Shown: positions 45,610 through 53,727, numbered from the stretch's first letter. The stretch is DNA of 64,000 nucleotides from Verrucomicrobiota bacterium (GCA_013285645.1 JABDHJ010000002.1:62001-126000), one strand, 5' to 3'. Notes: generated by a model from the sequence alone, not told the origin. Made by a program: numbers and translations.

Positions 45610-47325
45610 TTAAATGGTGGCGTGCGGAGAGGGCGATGCAGTTCGGATTAAAGGAGTATTGAATTTCAGTTCGAGGCCGAGATCGCCGATTTTGCTGAGG
45701 CTTAGGCCGGCGAAAGCGGGCGTGACTTCGGCCATGGCCTTGAAGACTTCTTCGATGGTGTGGATGCCGTTGCCGCCGCCGAGGGCCGCCTTGAGTTGGA
45801 GTAGAATCTGGAAGTCGTCCATGGCGTTGCCGGGGACGGAGATCGCTTTGTTGAGGCGTTGGAGGCGACCCGTGCCGTTGATCATGGAGCCGCGCTTTTC
45901 GGCGAAGCTGGCGCCGGGCAGGACGAAGTCGGCGAGCTCGCTGGTGGGGCAGGGGAGGATTGATTGGACGGCGAGGAGCTTCACGTTTTGGATGCTGGAA
46001 ACCGGCCAGCCTGCTTCGCCCGCGAGATTTTCGTGGAAGACGAGAAGGGCTTCGATGTGACCGGTATCGACGCCGTGCCGAATCTGGCCGAGCGTCTTGC
46101 CGCCATTGGAAAGGCCGAAGAGTTCGACGCCGCGCGTATTGGGATTGAGATCGGCGCTGCGGAGAATGCCGTCGGCTTCGCCCCGGCGCGGAACGATATC
46201 GCAGAGCACGTCGTCGCCGCCGAGCGTCCGTCGAATCTGGCTGAGCAGGAAGGCTTCTTCATTGGTGAGGCGGCCGGAAGCGACAATGGCGATCTTGTCA
46301 GGGCTGAGGCCGCGCAACTGGGTGGCGAGGCTGGGGATCAGTTCGCTCCACGGCGTGGGAAGTTTGCCCTGGCCGATCTTGGCCATCGGTTCGACGAGAC
46401 GGTCGGCGTGGTGAATATAGTGGAAGCCGAGTCGGCCCTGATCGCACATCCACTGGGAATTGACCTCTTCGTTTTCGCGCGGTGTCTGGCGATAGACGAG
46501 TTGCTCGCGGCTACCGATGAGCGTGTTGCAGCCCGTCGCGCAACCGGTGCAGATGCTCTTGGTTTCCTTGAGGAACCAGACGCGCATCTGGAAGCGGAAA
46601 TCCTTGCTGGTGAGCGCGCCGACGGGGCAGATATCGACGGTGTTGAGCGAGTAATTGTTGTCGAGCCTCTTGCCGGGGTGGACGGCAAGAGTGGTGTGAC
46701 TGCCGCGATCGATGAAGCCGAGGACGTCGTCGTGGACCATCTCCTTGGAGAAGCGGATGCAGCGGGAGCACATGATGCAGCGCTCGTCGTCGAGGACGAT
46801 GCGCTCGCCGATATCGACGCGCTTCGGTTTCTTGACCTTGTCGTCGGTGAAGCGGCTGTGATCGTTGCCGTACTGGACGGAGTATTCCTGAAGTTTGCAT
46901 TCACCTGCCTGATCGCAAATGGGGCAGTCGAGCGGATGATTGATGAGCAGGAATTCCATCACGCCCTTGCGGCATTCATCGATTACGGGCGAGATGGTGC
47001 GGACGGCCATGCCCTCGGCCATGAGCGCGGCGCAACCGATTTGCGGGCGAGGCATCCAGGAAATCTCGGGCTTGCCATCGGCGGCGAGGACCGGTTTGCG
47101 GTCGGCGTCGAGCTTGGGCGTGCCGAGCTCGACCAGGCACATGCGGCAATTGCCGGAGATCGAAAGCTTGGGGTGGTAACAGTAGTGAGGGATGAATTTC
47201 TGCGCGCGGCGGGCGACTTCAACAGCGTTGAGGCCCTTGGGAAATTGCATCCAGACGCCATCGACCTGCACGTTAAGCAGGGGCGCGTCTGCCGGAGGAC
47301 TATCGTGATCGAACGGATTTTTCAC
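45610..47325 (-). CDS. nuoG: NADH-quinone oxidoreductase subunit G
   Basis: A protein of 571 residues, short for NuoG. The N-terminal [2Fe-2S] motif has C-x10-C-x2-C in 'PHYCYHPKLSISGNCRMCLV'. 'HPLDCPICDQAGECKLQ' gives the N5-type cluster with His, and 'CIMCSRCIRFSKE' plus 'VDICPVGAL' gives two more. An extra 'CTGCATGCNT' precedes the molybdopterin-oxidoreductase-like part, which ends near 'FAEKRGSMINGTGRLQRLN'. It carries electrons from NuoF towards NuoI in the peripheral arm. Confidence 0.96.
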   Translation of the reverse strand: MKNPFDHDSPPADAPLLNVQVDGVWMQFPKGLNAVEVARRAQKFIPHYCYHPKLSISGNCRMCLVELGTPKLDADRKPVLAADGKPEISWMPRPQIGCAALMAEGMAVRTISPVIDECRKGVMEFLLINHPLDCPICDQAGECKLQEYSVQYGNDHSRFTDDKVKKPKRVDIGERIVLDDERCIMCSRCIRFSKEMVHDDVLGFIDRGSHTTLAVHPGKRLDNNYSLNTVDICPVGALTSKDFRFQMRVWFLKETKSICTGCATGCNTLIGSREQLVYRQTPRENEEVNSQWMCDQGRLGFHYIHHADRLVEPMAKIGQGKLPTPWSELIPSLATQLRGLSPDKIAIVASGRLTNEEAFLLSQIRRTLGGDDVLCDIVPRRGEADGILRSADLNPNTRGVELFGLSNGGKTLGQIRHGVDTGHIEALLVFHENLAGEAGWPVSSIQNVKLLAVQSILPCPTSELADFVLPGASFAEKRGSMINGTGRLQRLNKAISVPGNAMDDFQILLQLKAALGGGNGIHTIEEVFKAMAEVTPAFAGLSLSKIGDLGLELKFNTPLIRTASPSPHATI

Positions 47326-47419
47326 AGGTACGAAGGGAGCGGGTTGACTTCAGAACTACTGGAAAAGACTCCGTTGCGCCGGACCTTGGAAGACCCGACG
47401 CAAAGGTTTTCAGCTTAGC

Positions 47420-47551
47420 TTAGGAATTCGGTTTGACGACTTCCGGGGCTGGTGGTGGTGGCGGAGGGGTTTTATCCGCACACGCGGACAGGAATGCAAC
47501 CGACACGATCACCGTACAAGCGAGTACGAAGAGTTTCGAATATGACTTCAT
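47420..47551 (-). CDS. Tiny lipoprotein between nuoF and nuoG
   Basis: A protein of 43 residues starting at ATG 47551, too short for ordinary gene finders. The signal is 'MKSYSKLFVLACTVIVSVAF' with lipobox L-S-A-C (Cys24), followed by six consecutive Pro and ending 'APEVVKPNS'. After lipidation only about 20 residues would remain, so it is a small proline-rich surface or periplasmic peptide. It lies 94 bp after nuoG's start region and 88 bp downstream of nuoF on the same strand. Function unknown; it could be chance, but the lipobox is textbook. Confidence 0.6.
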   Translation of the reverse strand: MKSYSKLFVLACTVIVSVAFLSACADKTPPPPPPAPEVVKPNS

Positions 47552-47639
47552 AGGATTTATCTGAACTTTGGTATTGGTTTAACTTACTGATATTGACGTT
47601 AGCGGGAAGTTGGTGCAGGGCAAGGCTTCGACTGAAATT

Positions 47640-49007
47640 TTAGACGGGCGCCAATTTGTTGGTCGTCGTTGACTTGGGCTTGGTCGCGAGGGCGTGGTTT
47701 TCGAACTCGTCCTTGAACTTGGTGACGAAGCTTTGGACCGGCCATGCGCAGGCCTCACCGAAGGCGCAGATGGTCTTTCCGGCGATGTTATCGGCGACGT
47801 TCTTGAGGAGGCCGATGTCGTCGGGATGGCCTTTCCCGTTGGCGAGGCGGCTGGTGATCTTTTTCATCCAGAGCGAGCCTTCACGGCAGGGCGTGCATTG
47901 GCCGCACGATTCGTGTGCGTAAAACGTGGCGATGTTGGCGAGGCATTCGACCATGTCGCGCGTCTCGTCCATGACGATGATGCCGCCGCTGCCCGCCATG
48001 GAACCGGCGGCGGCGAGGGTGTCGAAATCGAGGGGGATGTCCATCAGGCCGATTTCTTTTTCCTCCATCGAGCCGTCGGGTTTCTTGGACTTGATCTTGT
48101 AGCGCTCGCCTGCCTTGAGGACCTTGGCGGAGGAGCCGCCGGGGATGAGCGCCTTGAGTTTGCGCCCGCCCTTGATGCCGCCGCAGACGTCGTTGAGGAG
48201 TTCGCCGATGGTGAGCGCGCCGACTTCGAATTCGTAATAGCCGGGTTTCTCGACATCGCCGCTGACGCAGAGGAGTCGCGTGCCGGTGTTGTTGGGCTTG
48301 CCGATCTTGGCGTATTCGGCGCCGCCCATGGCAACGATATGCTTGATGTTACAGAGCGTTTCCACGTTGTTGACGATGGTGGGGCTCATGTAGAGACCGA
48401 GCACGGCGGGGAAGTAGGGCGGTTTGATGCGTGGGTAGGCGCGCTTGCCTTCGAGCGACTCGATGAGGCCGGTTTCCTCTCCGCAGATGTAGGCGCCTGC
48501 GCCGCGATGGATGTAGATTTCGAGATCGTAGGCGGTGCCCGCGATGCCTTTGCCGAGGTAGTTTTTGGCTTTCGCTTCCTCGATGGCTTTTTCAAGGATC
48601 TTTGCGCCCAACGTGAATTCGCCGCGAATATAGATATAGGCGAGGTGAACGTTGTTGGCGTAGCAGGCGATGGCCATGCCTTCGAGGAGTTGGTGCGGGT
48701 CCTTGTAGATGATCTGCTTGTCCTTGAAGGTGCCGGGCTCCGATTCGTCGGCGTTGCAGATGAGGTAGACGGGCTTGGTGTTCTTGGTGGGATCGATGAA
48801 GCCCCACTTCATGCCGGTGGAAAATCCGGCGCCGCCGCGCCCGCGCAGGCCGGAGGTTTTCACTTCCTTGACGATATCGGGGCCCTTCATGGTGAGGGCC
48901 TTCTTGAGGTCCTTGTAGCCGCCTACCTTGAGATAGCAGTCGATATCGATGGTATATCCCGGCTTGTCGATATTCGCGAAGATCAGTCTTTTTTCAGCAA
49001 TGGGCAT
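47640..49007 (-). CDS. nuoF: NADH-quinone oxidoreductase subunit F
   Basis: A protein of 455 residues. The FMN-binding 'GLRGRGGAGFSTGMKW' and 'NADESEPGTFKDKQII', the NADH-site 'GAGAYICGEETGLIESLEGK', and the [4Fe-4S] motif 'ESCGQCTPCREG' with the distal Cys in 'TICAFGEACAWP' are all present. It oxidises NADH and feeds electrons into complex I. The start (MPIAEKR) is preceded by the A/T-rich end of a family-B repeat and has no Shine-Dalgarno sequence. Confidence 0.97.
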   Translation of the reverse strand: MPIAEKRLIFANIDKPGYTIDIDCYLKVGGYKDLKKALTMKGPDIVKEVKTSGLRGRGGAGFSTGMKWGFIDPTKNTKPVYLICNADESEPGTFKDKQIIYKDPHQLLEGMAIACYANNVHLAYIYIRGEFTLGAKILEKAIEEAKAKNYLGKGIAGTAYDLEIYIHRGAGAYICGEETGLIESLEGKRAYPRIKPPYFPAVLGLYMSPTIVNNVETLCNIKHIVAMGGAEYAKIGKPNNTGTRLLCVSGDVEKPGYYEFEVGALTIGELLNDVCGGIKGGRKLKALIPGGSSAKVLKAGERYKIKSKKPDGSMEEKEIGLMDIPLDFDTLAAAGSMAGSGGIIVMDETRDMVECLANIATFYAHESCGQCTPCREGSLWMKKITSRLANGKGHPDDIGLLKNVADNIAGKTICAFGEACAWPVQSFVTKFKDEFENHALATKPKSTTTNKLAPV

Positions 49008-49021
49008 AAGAGGGGAAATTT

Positions 49022-49523
49022 TTGACGGAATTAACGGAATTACGGAATTAGGGGAAAGGGTTAGGAATGAAGATTGGGGGCTGCGTGGGCTTGAGTGTGC
49101 GTTTTAGTCTTGGTTTTGAATTCGAGGCTCTTGGCGCCGAAATTAAGCAACAGACCGAGATCAAGTTTGCTTGCCGCCAGATAATTCACTAGCTGGACGG
49201 AATGAGCTATGGCAAGGGCTTCAACTGCTTTTAGTTCGACAACCAGACGATTCTCGACGAGGAAGTCGGCATCGAAATAACCAATTTCAGTGCCTTCATA
49301 AAAAACATGGAACCGCTTTTCGCGTTCAAATTTGACTCCGTTATTCCGAAGTTCAATTTCCAAGGCGTTGCAATAAATTGATTCCAGAAATCCGCAGCCG
49401 AGCGTGCGATGGACTTTCATTGCAAGTCCGATGATCTGTTTGGCGAGAATATCCTCGCTGTGATCATGTCCATTCAGTCGGCTATTCATTTTTTTAATTC
49501 CGTAATTCCGTCAATTCCGTCAA
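49022..49523. mobile_element. Repeat-framed GxxExxY cassette in the nuo operon
   Basis: The left end TTGACGGAATTAACGGAATT+ACGGAATTA (49022-49050) and the right end (49495-49523) are 29-bp inverted repeats with one mismatch. Between them is almost only the GxxExxY gene. The flanks just outside are AAATTT and AAATTC. The 117-bp element at 51967-52083 has the same ends without the gene. This looks like a transposable or gene-conversion unit; no transposase is encoded in it. Confidence 0.65.
49061..49489 (-). CDS. GxxExxY protein (PD-(D/E)XK-like)
   Basis: A protein of 142 residues. 'LGCGFLESIYCNALEIEL' contains the name-giving G-x2-E-x2-Y motif, and 'YFDADFLVENRLVVELKAV' supplies Asp and E-x-K, the core of a PD-(D/E)XK nuclease. 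GxxExxY proteins are common, often multi-copy, in verrucomicrobia and planctomycetes; their role is unknown. It interrupts the nuo run between nuoE and nuoF, same strand, and is framed on both sides by 29-bp inverted repeats. The residues needed for nuclease activity appear intact. Confidence 0.88.
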   Translation of the reverse strand: MNSRLNGHDHSEDILAKQIIGLAMKVHRTLGCGFLESIYCNALEIELRNNGVKFEREKRFHVFYEGTEIGYFDADFLVENRLVVELKAVEALAIAHSVQLVNYLAASKLDLGLLLNFGAKSLEFKTKTKTHTQAHAAPNLHS

Positions 49524-49531
49524 AAATTCAG

Positions 49532-50107
49532 TCATTTGTATTTGAGGAGCAGTTCGTTGGCGCGCTGGTGGGTGACGTCTTCGTAGAAGTCGTCGTTGAT
49601 CATGATGACGGGGGCGGTGCCGCAGGCGGCGAGGCATTCGACGAATTCGACGGAGTATTTGCCGTCGGGGCTGATGGCGAGGCCGTGGGTATCGGGCTCG
49701 CCGACTTGGCACTTTTCGCGGAAATGTTCGCAGAGCTCATAGCCGCCGCCGAGCGCGCAGGAAAGCGTGCGGCAGACCCTGATCTGGATTTTGCCCGCCG
49801 GATGCTGGCGGAACATCGGGTAGAACGTGACGAGCTCAAGGATGTTGATCGGTTGGAGACCGAGTTTATGGGAGATCCATTCGATGCCCTCGGGCGAGAT
49901 GTAGCCGAAGGTCTCCTGCCAAAGATGGAGGAGAGGAAGCGATGCGCTGCGCTTGGAGACGGGATAGTGCGTGATGATTTCATCGGCTTGCGCCTCGAAG
50001 CCCTTGGGCAGGGCGGCGGCGGGATGATGCGGATCAACCGCGCCGGGATAGACTTTTTCCGGGGAGACGGTTTGAGTGGCGGGATCGACGACGCGGTTGG
50101 TGCTCAT
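49532..50107 (-). CDS. nuoE: NADH-quinone oxidoreductase subunit E
   Basis: A protein of 191 residues. The thioredoxin-like [2Fe-2S] subunit is shown by 'LPLLHLWQETFGYISPEGIEW', then the Cys pattern 'VCRTLSCALGG' and 'VECLAACGTAPVIMIND'. It has an N-terminal extension of about 45 residues. It accepts electrons from FMN side (N1a cluster). Its start overlaps the stop of the 112-aa gene by 4 nt, so it is translated together with the small genes from nuoD onwards. Confidence 0.96.
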   Translation of the reverse strand: MSTNRVVDPATQTVSPEKVYPGAVDPHHPAAALPKGFEAQADEIITHYPVSKRSASLPLLHLWQETFGYISPEGIEWISHKLGLQPINILELVTFYPMFRQHPAGKIQIRVCRTLSCALGGGYELCEHFREKCQVGEPDTHGLAISPDGKYSVEFVECLAACGTAPVIMINDDFYEDVTHQRANELLLKYK

Positions 50108-50442
50108 GTTTTGGGTGTATAGATAGGAAGCGCGGTGCGGAAAATGACTCCATTGACGAAGACAACCTGATAATCTCCTCCGGGCGGGTAGGTCGGGTAA
50201 TGGTAAACGTCGCCCGTAAGGCCGGTTGTTTCCGAATGCTCGATCTGTAGTGGCTGCCCAATGATTTGCTCGACCTGGGCCATCGAAAGGGGCGGTTTTG
50301 TTTCGTTAATTTTTTTGAAGGCAGACATGAATTTCGCTGTTTTCTCCGCCTTCAACACCATCGGAACAAGCCAAATGGCCAAGGCGACTGCGATCAGCCC
50401 CAGAACAAGGACGCCTTTTTTCAGTAGACTCGATAGGCTCAT
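50104..50442 (-). CDS. Membrane-anchored BamE-like small protein
   Basis: A protein of 112 residues. One N-terminal membrane helix ('GVLVLGLIAVALAIWLVPMV') is followed by a domain with 'PPLSMAQVEQIIGQPLQIEH' and 'GDVYHYPTYPPGGDYQVVFV'. This is the layout of SmpA/OmlA (BamE) folds, where a helix-turn precedes a small sheet. It overlaps the gene before and the gene after by 4 nt each, so it is firmly part of the nuo transcript. A role in complex I is not known; it may be an assembly or envelope factor. Confidence 0.7.
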   Translation of the reverse strand: MSLSSLLKKGVLVLGLIAVALAIWLVPMVLKAEKTAKFMSAFKKINETKPPLSMAQVEQIIGQPLQIEHSETTGLTGDVYHYPTYPPGGDYQVVFVNGVIFRTALPIYTPKT

Positions 50443-50708
50443 TGGAAATTCCCCTCCGAGGACATGACCTTGTTATCGAGGAAGGTGATTTTCACGTCGG
50501 CGGACTTGGTGTGGTAGAGGTAGACAGTGCCTTTGAAGCCGAGCATGTCGGCGGTCTGCACATCGGTCGGATTGCCGAGGATGGCCTTCACCTCGTCAAT
50601 GGTCATGCCGCTGTGGATTTTTCTCAGATTCTCATCGTTGAGTTTTGAAGTGCAGGCCACGAGTGCCAGGGCGGCGGCAAGGATCAGGAAGGGGCGTATC
50701 GATTTCAT
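50439..50708 (-). CDS. BamE-like lipoprotein
   Basis: A protein of 89 residues. The start at 50708 makes a 4-nt ATGA overlap with nuoD, which decides it over an ATG 9 nt upstream. The lipobox L-V-A-C is at Cys 19 after 'MKSIRPFLILAAALA'. The mature part, 'LRKIHSGMTIDEVKAILGNP' then 'YLYHTKSADVKITFLDNKVM', is a typical SmpA/OmlA-like domain. It is related in form to the following 112-aa gene, so the two may be an old duplication. Outer- or inner-membrane lipoprotein. Confidence 0.75.
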   Translation of the reverse strand: MKSIRPFLILAAALALVACTSKLNDENLRKIHSGMTIDEVKAILGNPTDVQTADMLGFKGTVYLYHTKSADVKITFLDNKVMSSEGNFQ

Positions 50709-51955
50709 CGGTCGCATTCTCCCATGACGAAGTCGAGGCTGCCAAGGATGGCGACAACATCGCTCATCATATGGCCGGGCAAAAGCTTGCTGAGGATGCT
50801 CAAGTTGACGAAGGACGGGGCGCGAATCTTCAGGCGGTACGGAACGCCGCCGCCCTTGCTATTGATATAGAAGCCGAGTTCGCCCTTTGGATTTTCCGCG
50901 CCGAAATAGATTTCGCCCACGGGCGCCTGAATGCCCTCGGTGACGAGGATGAACTGGTGGATGAGTTCCTCCATCTTGGTCAGCACCTTGTCCTTGTGGG
51001 GGAGGAAGCCCTTGCCATCGACGACGTTGATGGGGCCGCCGGGCAGATTCCGCAAAGCCTGTTCCAGGATGTGGGTGCTCTGGCGCAGTTCCTCGAGCCG
51101 GACGAGATAGCGGTCATAGGCATCGCCAACGGAACCGGTCGGGATCGAGAAGCTGTACTCGGAATAGTTGAGATAGGGGCGGTTCTTGCGGACATCATAG
51201 GAAACGCCGCTGCCGCGCAGATTGGGGCCGGTAAGGCCGAAATCGAGAGCATCTTCCTTCGAGATGATGCCGATGCCCTTGTTGCGATCGACGAAGATTT
51301 TGTTGCGGGTGAGCAACTGGTCGAGTTCCTCAATCTTGCCCTTGAATTGCTCGACGAAGGCCTTGGCCTGCTCGACGAATCCGGGCGGGAGGTCGCGGGT
51401 GAGGCCGCCGATGCGTGTGTAGCTGGTGGTGAAGCGCGCGCCGGTGAGCAGCTCGATCAGGTTGTAGATTTTTTCGCGCTCGGTGAAGATATAGAGGAAG
51501 ACGGTCATCGCGCCGCAATCCATGGCGAGCGCGCCCATGCCGAGGAGATGCGCGGAGATGCGGGCCAACTCGCAGCAGATGACGCGGATGACCTGGCCGC
51601 GCGGCGGGACGGTCCAACCCATGAGCTTTTCGACGGCGAGGGCGTAGGCGACGTTGTTGGCCAGAGGGGCGAGGTAATCGAGCCGGTCCGTGTAGGGCAC
51701 GAACTGGTTGTAGGTCATGTTCTCGGCGATCTTCTCGTCACCGCGATGGAGGTAGCCGATGTCAGGCATCGCGTGGGTGACGATTTCGCCATCGAGCTCC
51801 AGCAAAACGCGCAAAACGCCGTGCGTGCTGGGGTGGGACGGCCCCATGTTGAGCGTGAGTTTCTCGCCCAAAGGTCCGCCTTCGGAACGCGCCTGTTCGT
51901 ATTGCTTCGCCGCGCGCGCGACGCTGTCGGGTGTTTCTAGGATGGTCTCAGGCAT
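50705..51955 (-). CDS. nuoD: NADH-quinone oxidoreductase subunit D
   Basis: A protein of 416 residues. 'LNMGPSHPSTHGVLRVLLEL' and 'IGYLHRGDEKIAENMTYNQF' near the N-terminus, 'GMGALAMDCGAMTVFLYIF', and the C-terminal 'VVAILGSLDFVMGECDR' are the 49-kDa-subunit motifs, including the quinone-site His and Tyr region. The stop overlaps the lipoprotein gene by 4 nt. The start lies 11 bp after a family-B miniature element and lacks a Shine-Dalgarno sequence. Confidence 0.97.
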   Translation of the reverse strand: MPETILETPDSVARAAKQYEQARSEGGPLGEKLTLNMGPSHPSTHGVLRVLLELDGEIVTHAMPDIGYLHRGDEKIAENMTYNQFVPYTDRLDYLAPLANNVAYALAVEKLMGWTVPPRGQVIRVICCELARISAHLLGMGALAMDCGAMTVFLYIFTEREKIYNLIELLTGARFTTSYTRIGGLTRDLPPGFVEQAKAFVEQFKGKIEELDQLLTRNKIFVDRNKGIGIISKEDALDFGLTGPNLRGSGVSYDVRKNRPYLNYSEYSFSIPTGSVGDAYDRYLVRLEELRQSTHILEQALRNLPGGPINVVDGKGFLPHKDKVLTKMEELIHQFILVTEGIQAPVGEIYFGAENPKGELGFYINSKGGGVPYRLKIRAPSFVNLSILSKLLPGHMMSDVVAILGSLDFVMGECDR

Positions 51956-51966
51956 AGGGGGAATTT

Positions 51967-52083
51967 TTGACGGAATTAACGGAATTACGGAATTAGGGAA
52001 AAAGGGTTGGAGCTGAAGGTTGAGGCTTTATTTTGAATCCTGTTACTGATGCTTTAATTCCGTAATTCCGTTAATTCCGTCAA
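51967..52083. mobile_element. 117-bp miniature element with perfect 29-bp terminal inverted repeats
   Basis: 51967-51995 and 52055-52083 are exact inverse copies (each begins or ends TTGACGGAATTAACGGAATT). The 59-bp interior begins GGGAAAAAGGGTTGGAGCTG and contains a TTTTGAATC stretch. It resembles the 3' end of the GxxExxY cassette (GGGTTAGGAATGAAGATTGG ... TTTTGAATTC), so it is probably a deletion derivative. It fills the nuoC-nuoD gap completely. Confidence 0.75.
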
Positions 52084-52087
52084 AATT

Positions 52088-52696
52088 TTAGTGGCTGGCG
52101 GGATGGGCGTGGGGTTCGCGGGTGGTCGTCTGGGCATCGCCGATGGCGGGAGGATGATTGGCCGGCGCGGCGACGAAGGGGCCACCTTCGAGTGGCGCGA
52201 TGCGGCTGAAGCCTTCTTCGCCGGGGAGATCGGTGGAGAGGCCTTCCAGCGGAAAATCCTTCTTGAGCGGATGATAGGGATAGCCCTCCCACATGAGGAT
52301 GCGGCGCAGGTCGGGATGGCCGGTAAAGATGATGCCCATCATGTCGAAGATTTCGCGCTCGTGCCAGTCGGCGCCCTGGAAGACGGTGATGATGGAATCG
52401 ATGGTGAGATCGTCCTCGCTGACTTTGACTTTGATGCGGAGATGCTCTTGGTCGCGCGGGCCGCCGAGGGCGCAGAATTCGTAGACGACTTCGTAGCGCG
52501 GTTCATCGCCGAAGTAATCGACGCTGGTGATGTCCATGAGGAAATTGAAGCTGAGCTCGTTTTTGAGATAGGCGGCGGCGGCGCGGATGATGTCGCGGTC
52601 GATCTCGACGGCCCAGTCGTCGCGGAATTCCTTCCCTTGGCCGACTTTGCCGGGGAATTGTTTTTGGAGGGAGGCGATGGCGTCTTGGGCGGGCAT
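52088..52696 (-). CDS. nuoC: NADH-quinone oxidoreductase subunit C
   Basis: A protein of 202 residues from ATG 52696 (MPAQDAIASL); the frame is open further but runs through a family-B repeat. 'FNFLMDITSVDYFGDEPRYE' and the signature 'FQGADWHEREIFDMMGIIFT' plus 'RRILMWEGYPYHPLKKDFPL' identify the 30-kDa subunit. The C-terminal ~25 residues are rich in Pro, Ala and His ('EPHAHPASH') and unlike the family. It is translated ahead of nuoD on the minus strand. Confidence 0.96.
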   Translation of the reverse strand: MPAQDAIASLQKQFPGKVGQGKEFRDDWAVEIDRDIIRAAAAYLKNELSFNFLMDITSVDYFGDEPRYEVVYEFCALGGPRDQEHLRIKVKVSEDDLTIDSIITVFQGADWHEREIFDMMGIIFTGHPDLRRILMWEGYPYHPLKKDFPLEGLSTDLPGEEGFSRIAPLEGGPFVAAPANHPPAIGDAQTTTREPHAHPASH

Positions 52697-52709
52697 AGGG
52701 AAGAATTTT

Positions 52710-52768
52710 TTGACGGAATTAACGGAATTACGGAATTTTTTAGACGGGATTAACAAGATTAGGGGCGG
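52710..52768. repeat. Family-B repeat plus GATTAACA-type repeat upstream of nuoC
   Basis: TTGACGGAATTAACGGAATT with a further ACGGAATT (52710-52737) is followed by TTTTTAGACGGGATTAACAA (from 52737), which recurs at 61980-62018. It overlaps the 3' end of the preceding membrane-protein gene. Confidence 0.75.
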
Positions 52769-53159
52769 GACGAGGACTGGTAATGGCTGGGTTTTGCGGC
52801 GAACGAATTGCAACCCAGAGTACGCTGACAAGTCCGATGATCTGGATAAGCAAAAATAGTGGTTCAGGGCTCCAGTACGGATAAATAATCCATTCCCGAA
52901 TTCCCCATAAAAAAATGAGTGTCACGCAAGCTCCAAGATAGATTCGGGCATTGATTCGTTCTAATGACCACAGGCATACGATAGCGGCCAATGCAGGCAT
53001 CGGTTGGCAAACTAAAAGGATAGGGCCATTCCCATATCGAAACGACTGTTGGTAGTCCTGCAAACTCAACTCAATAATAACGAGAAGCAGAAAGACCAAG
53101 GCGATGTAAATTCGTGCCACCCAAAGCATCACATGATCGAGCATTTGGAGCGCTTTCAT
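52740..53159 (-). CDS. Small membrane protein between nuoB and nuoC
   Basis: A protein of 139 residues with four hydrophobic stretches (about residues 10-30, 48-65, 72-90 and 100-118). It ends 'SPRPAPNLVNPV', the last residues being encoded by the intergenic repeat at 52740-52760. No motif I know. It lies 16 bp after the stop of nuoB, same strand. It is probably a passenger of the nuo operon; a function in complex I is not supported by any known subunit. Confidence 0.6.
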   Translation of the reverse strand: MKALQMLDHVMLWVARIYIALVFLLLVIIELSLQDYQQSFRYGNGPILLVCQPMPALAAIVCLWSLERINARIYLGACVTLIFLWGIREWIIYPYWSPEPLFLLIQIIGLVSVLWVAIRSPQNPAITSPRPAPNLVNPV

Positions 53160-53175
53160 GTCTCGTGGCCTTCGG

Positions 53176-53727
53176 TTACTTCGCGGCCATTGCCGGGCCC
53201 ATGCTGCCGACGGGCAGGGCGGGCAGGCTTTTCTGGGCCATGACCGATTTCTCGGTCATGATTTTATTTTGGAGGCGCATGAGGCCTTCGAGCAACGCCT
53301 CGGGCCGGGGCGGACAGCCGGAGATGTAGACATCCACTGGCAAAATCTGGTCGATGCCCTGCAGCACCGCGTAGCTGCGGTACATCCCGCCGGTCGAGGC
53401 ACACGCGCCCATGGCGATGACCCATTTCGGATCGGGCATCTGGTCGTAGATGCGCTTGGCGGAGAGCGCCATCTTATATGTGACGGTGCCCGCGACGATG
53501 AGCAGATCGCTTTGGCGCGGGGAAAAGCGCATGACCTCGGCGCCGAACCGGGCGATATCGAAGCGCGCGCAGGAGGCGGCCATGAGTTCGATCGCGCAGC
53601 AAGCCAGCCCCATGGGCATCGGCCACAAAGAATTCTTCCTCATCCAATTGATCGACGCATCGAGCGTCGTCAGGACGATGTTACCCTCAACCTTGGAGTT
53701 GTAGGAAAGGTCGCGGCCATGGACCAT
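53176..53727 (-). CDS. nuoB: NADH-quinone oxidoreductase subunit B
   Basis: A protein of 183 residues. '[23 protein letters not shown]' (in two parts: [23 protein letters not shown]), '[18 protein letters not shown]', '[11 protein letters not shown]' and '[15 protein letters not shown]' carry the four Cys that hold cluster N2, the last cluster before quinone. It is the first nuo gene on this strand. nuoA, which usually precedes it, is not present: upstream is only a fold-back repeat and a plus-strand gene. A C-terminal tail rich in Ala, Pro and Met is extra. Confidence 0.96.
   Translation of the reverse strand: MVHGRDLSYNSKVEGNIVLTTLDASINWMRKNSLWPMPMGLACCAIELMAASCARFDIARFGAEVMRFSPRQSDLLIVAGTVTYKMALSAKRIYDQMPDPKWVIAMGACASTGGMYRSYAVLQGIDQILPVDVYISGCPPRPEALLEGLMRLQNKIMTEKSVMAQKSLPALPVGSMGPAMAAK

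Noticed and set aside
45964-47418. Long plus-strand open frame (484 codons) opposite nuoG
   Set aside because: It is the antisense shadow of a G+C-rich real gene; composition is repetitive Ala/Glu/Asp/Gly and no motif or start signal supports it. The same holds for frames opposite nuoF (47694-49025), glgP (37199-38806), nuoD (50645-51940) and hsdR (32427-33434).
49022-52738. Repeated ACGGAATT blocks as a CRISPR array
   Set aside because: The repeats are inverted pairs at gene junctions without regular unique spacers, and no cas genes are present.
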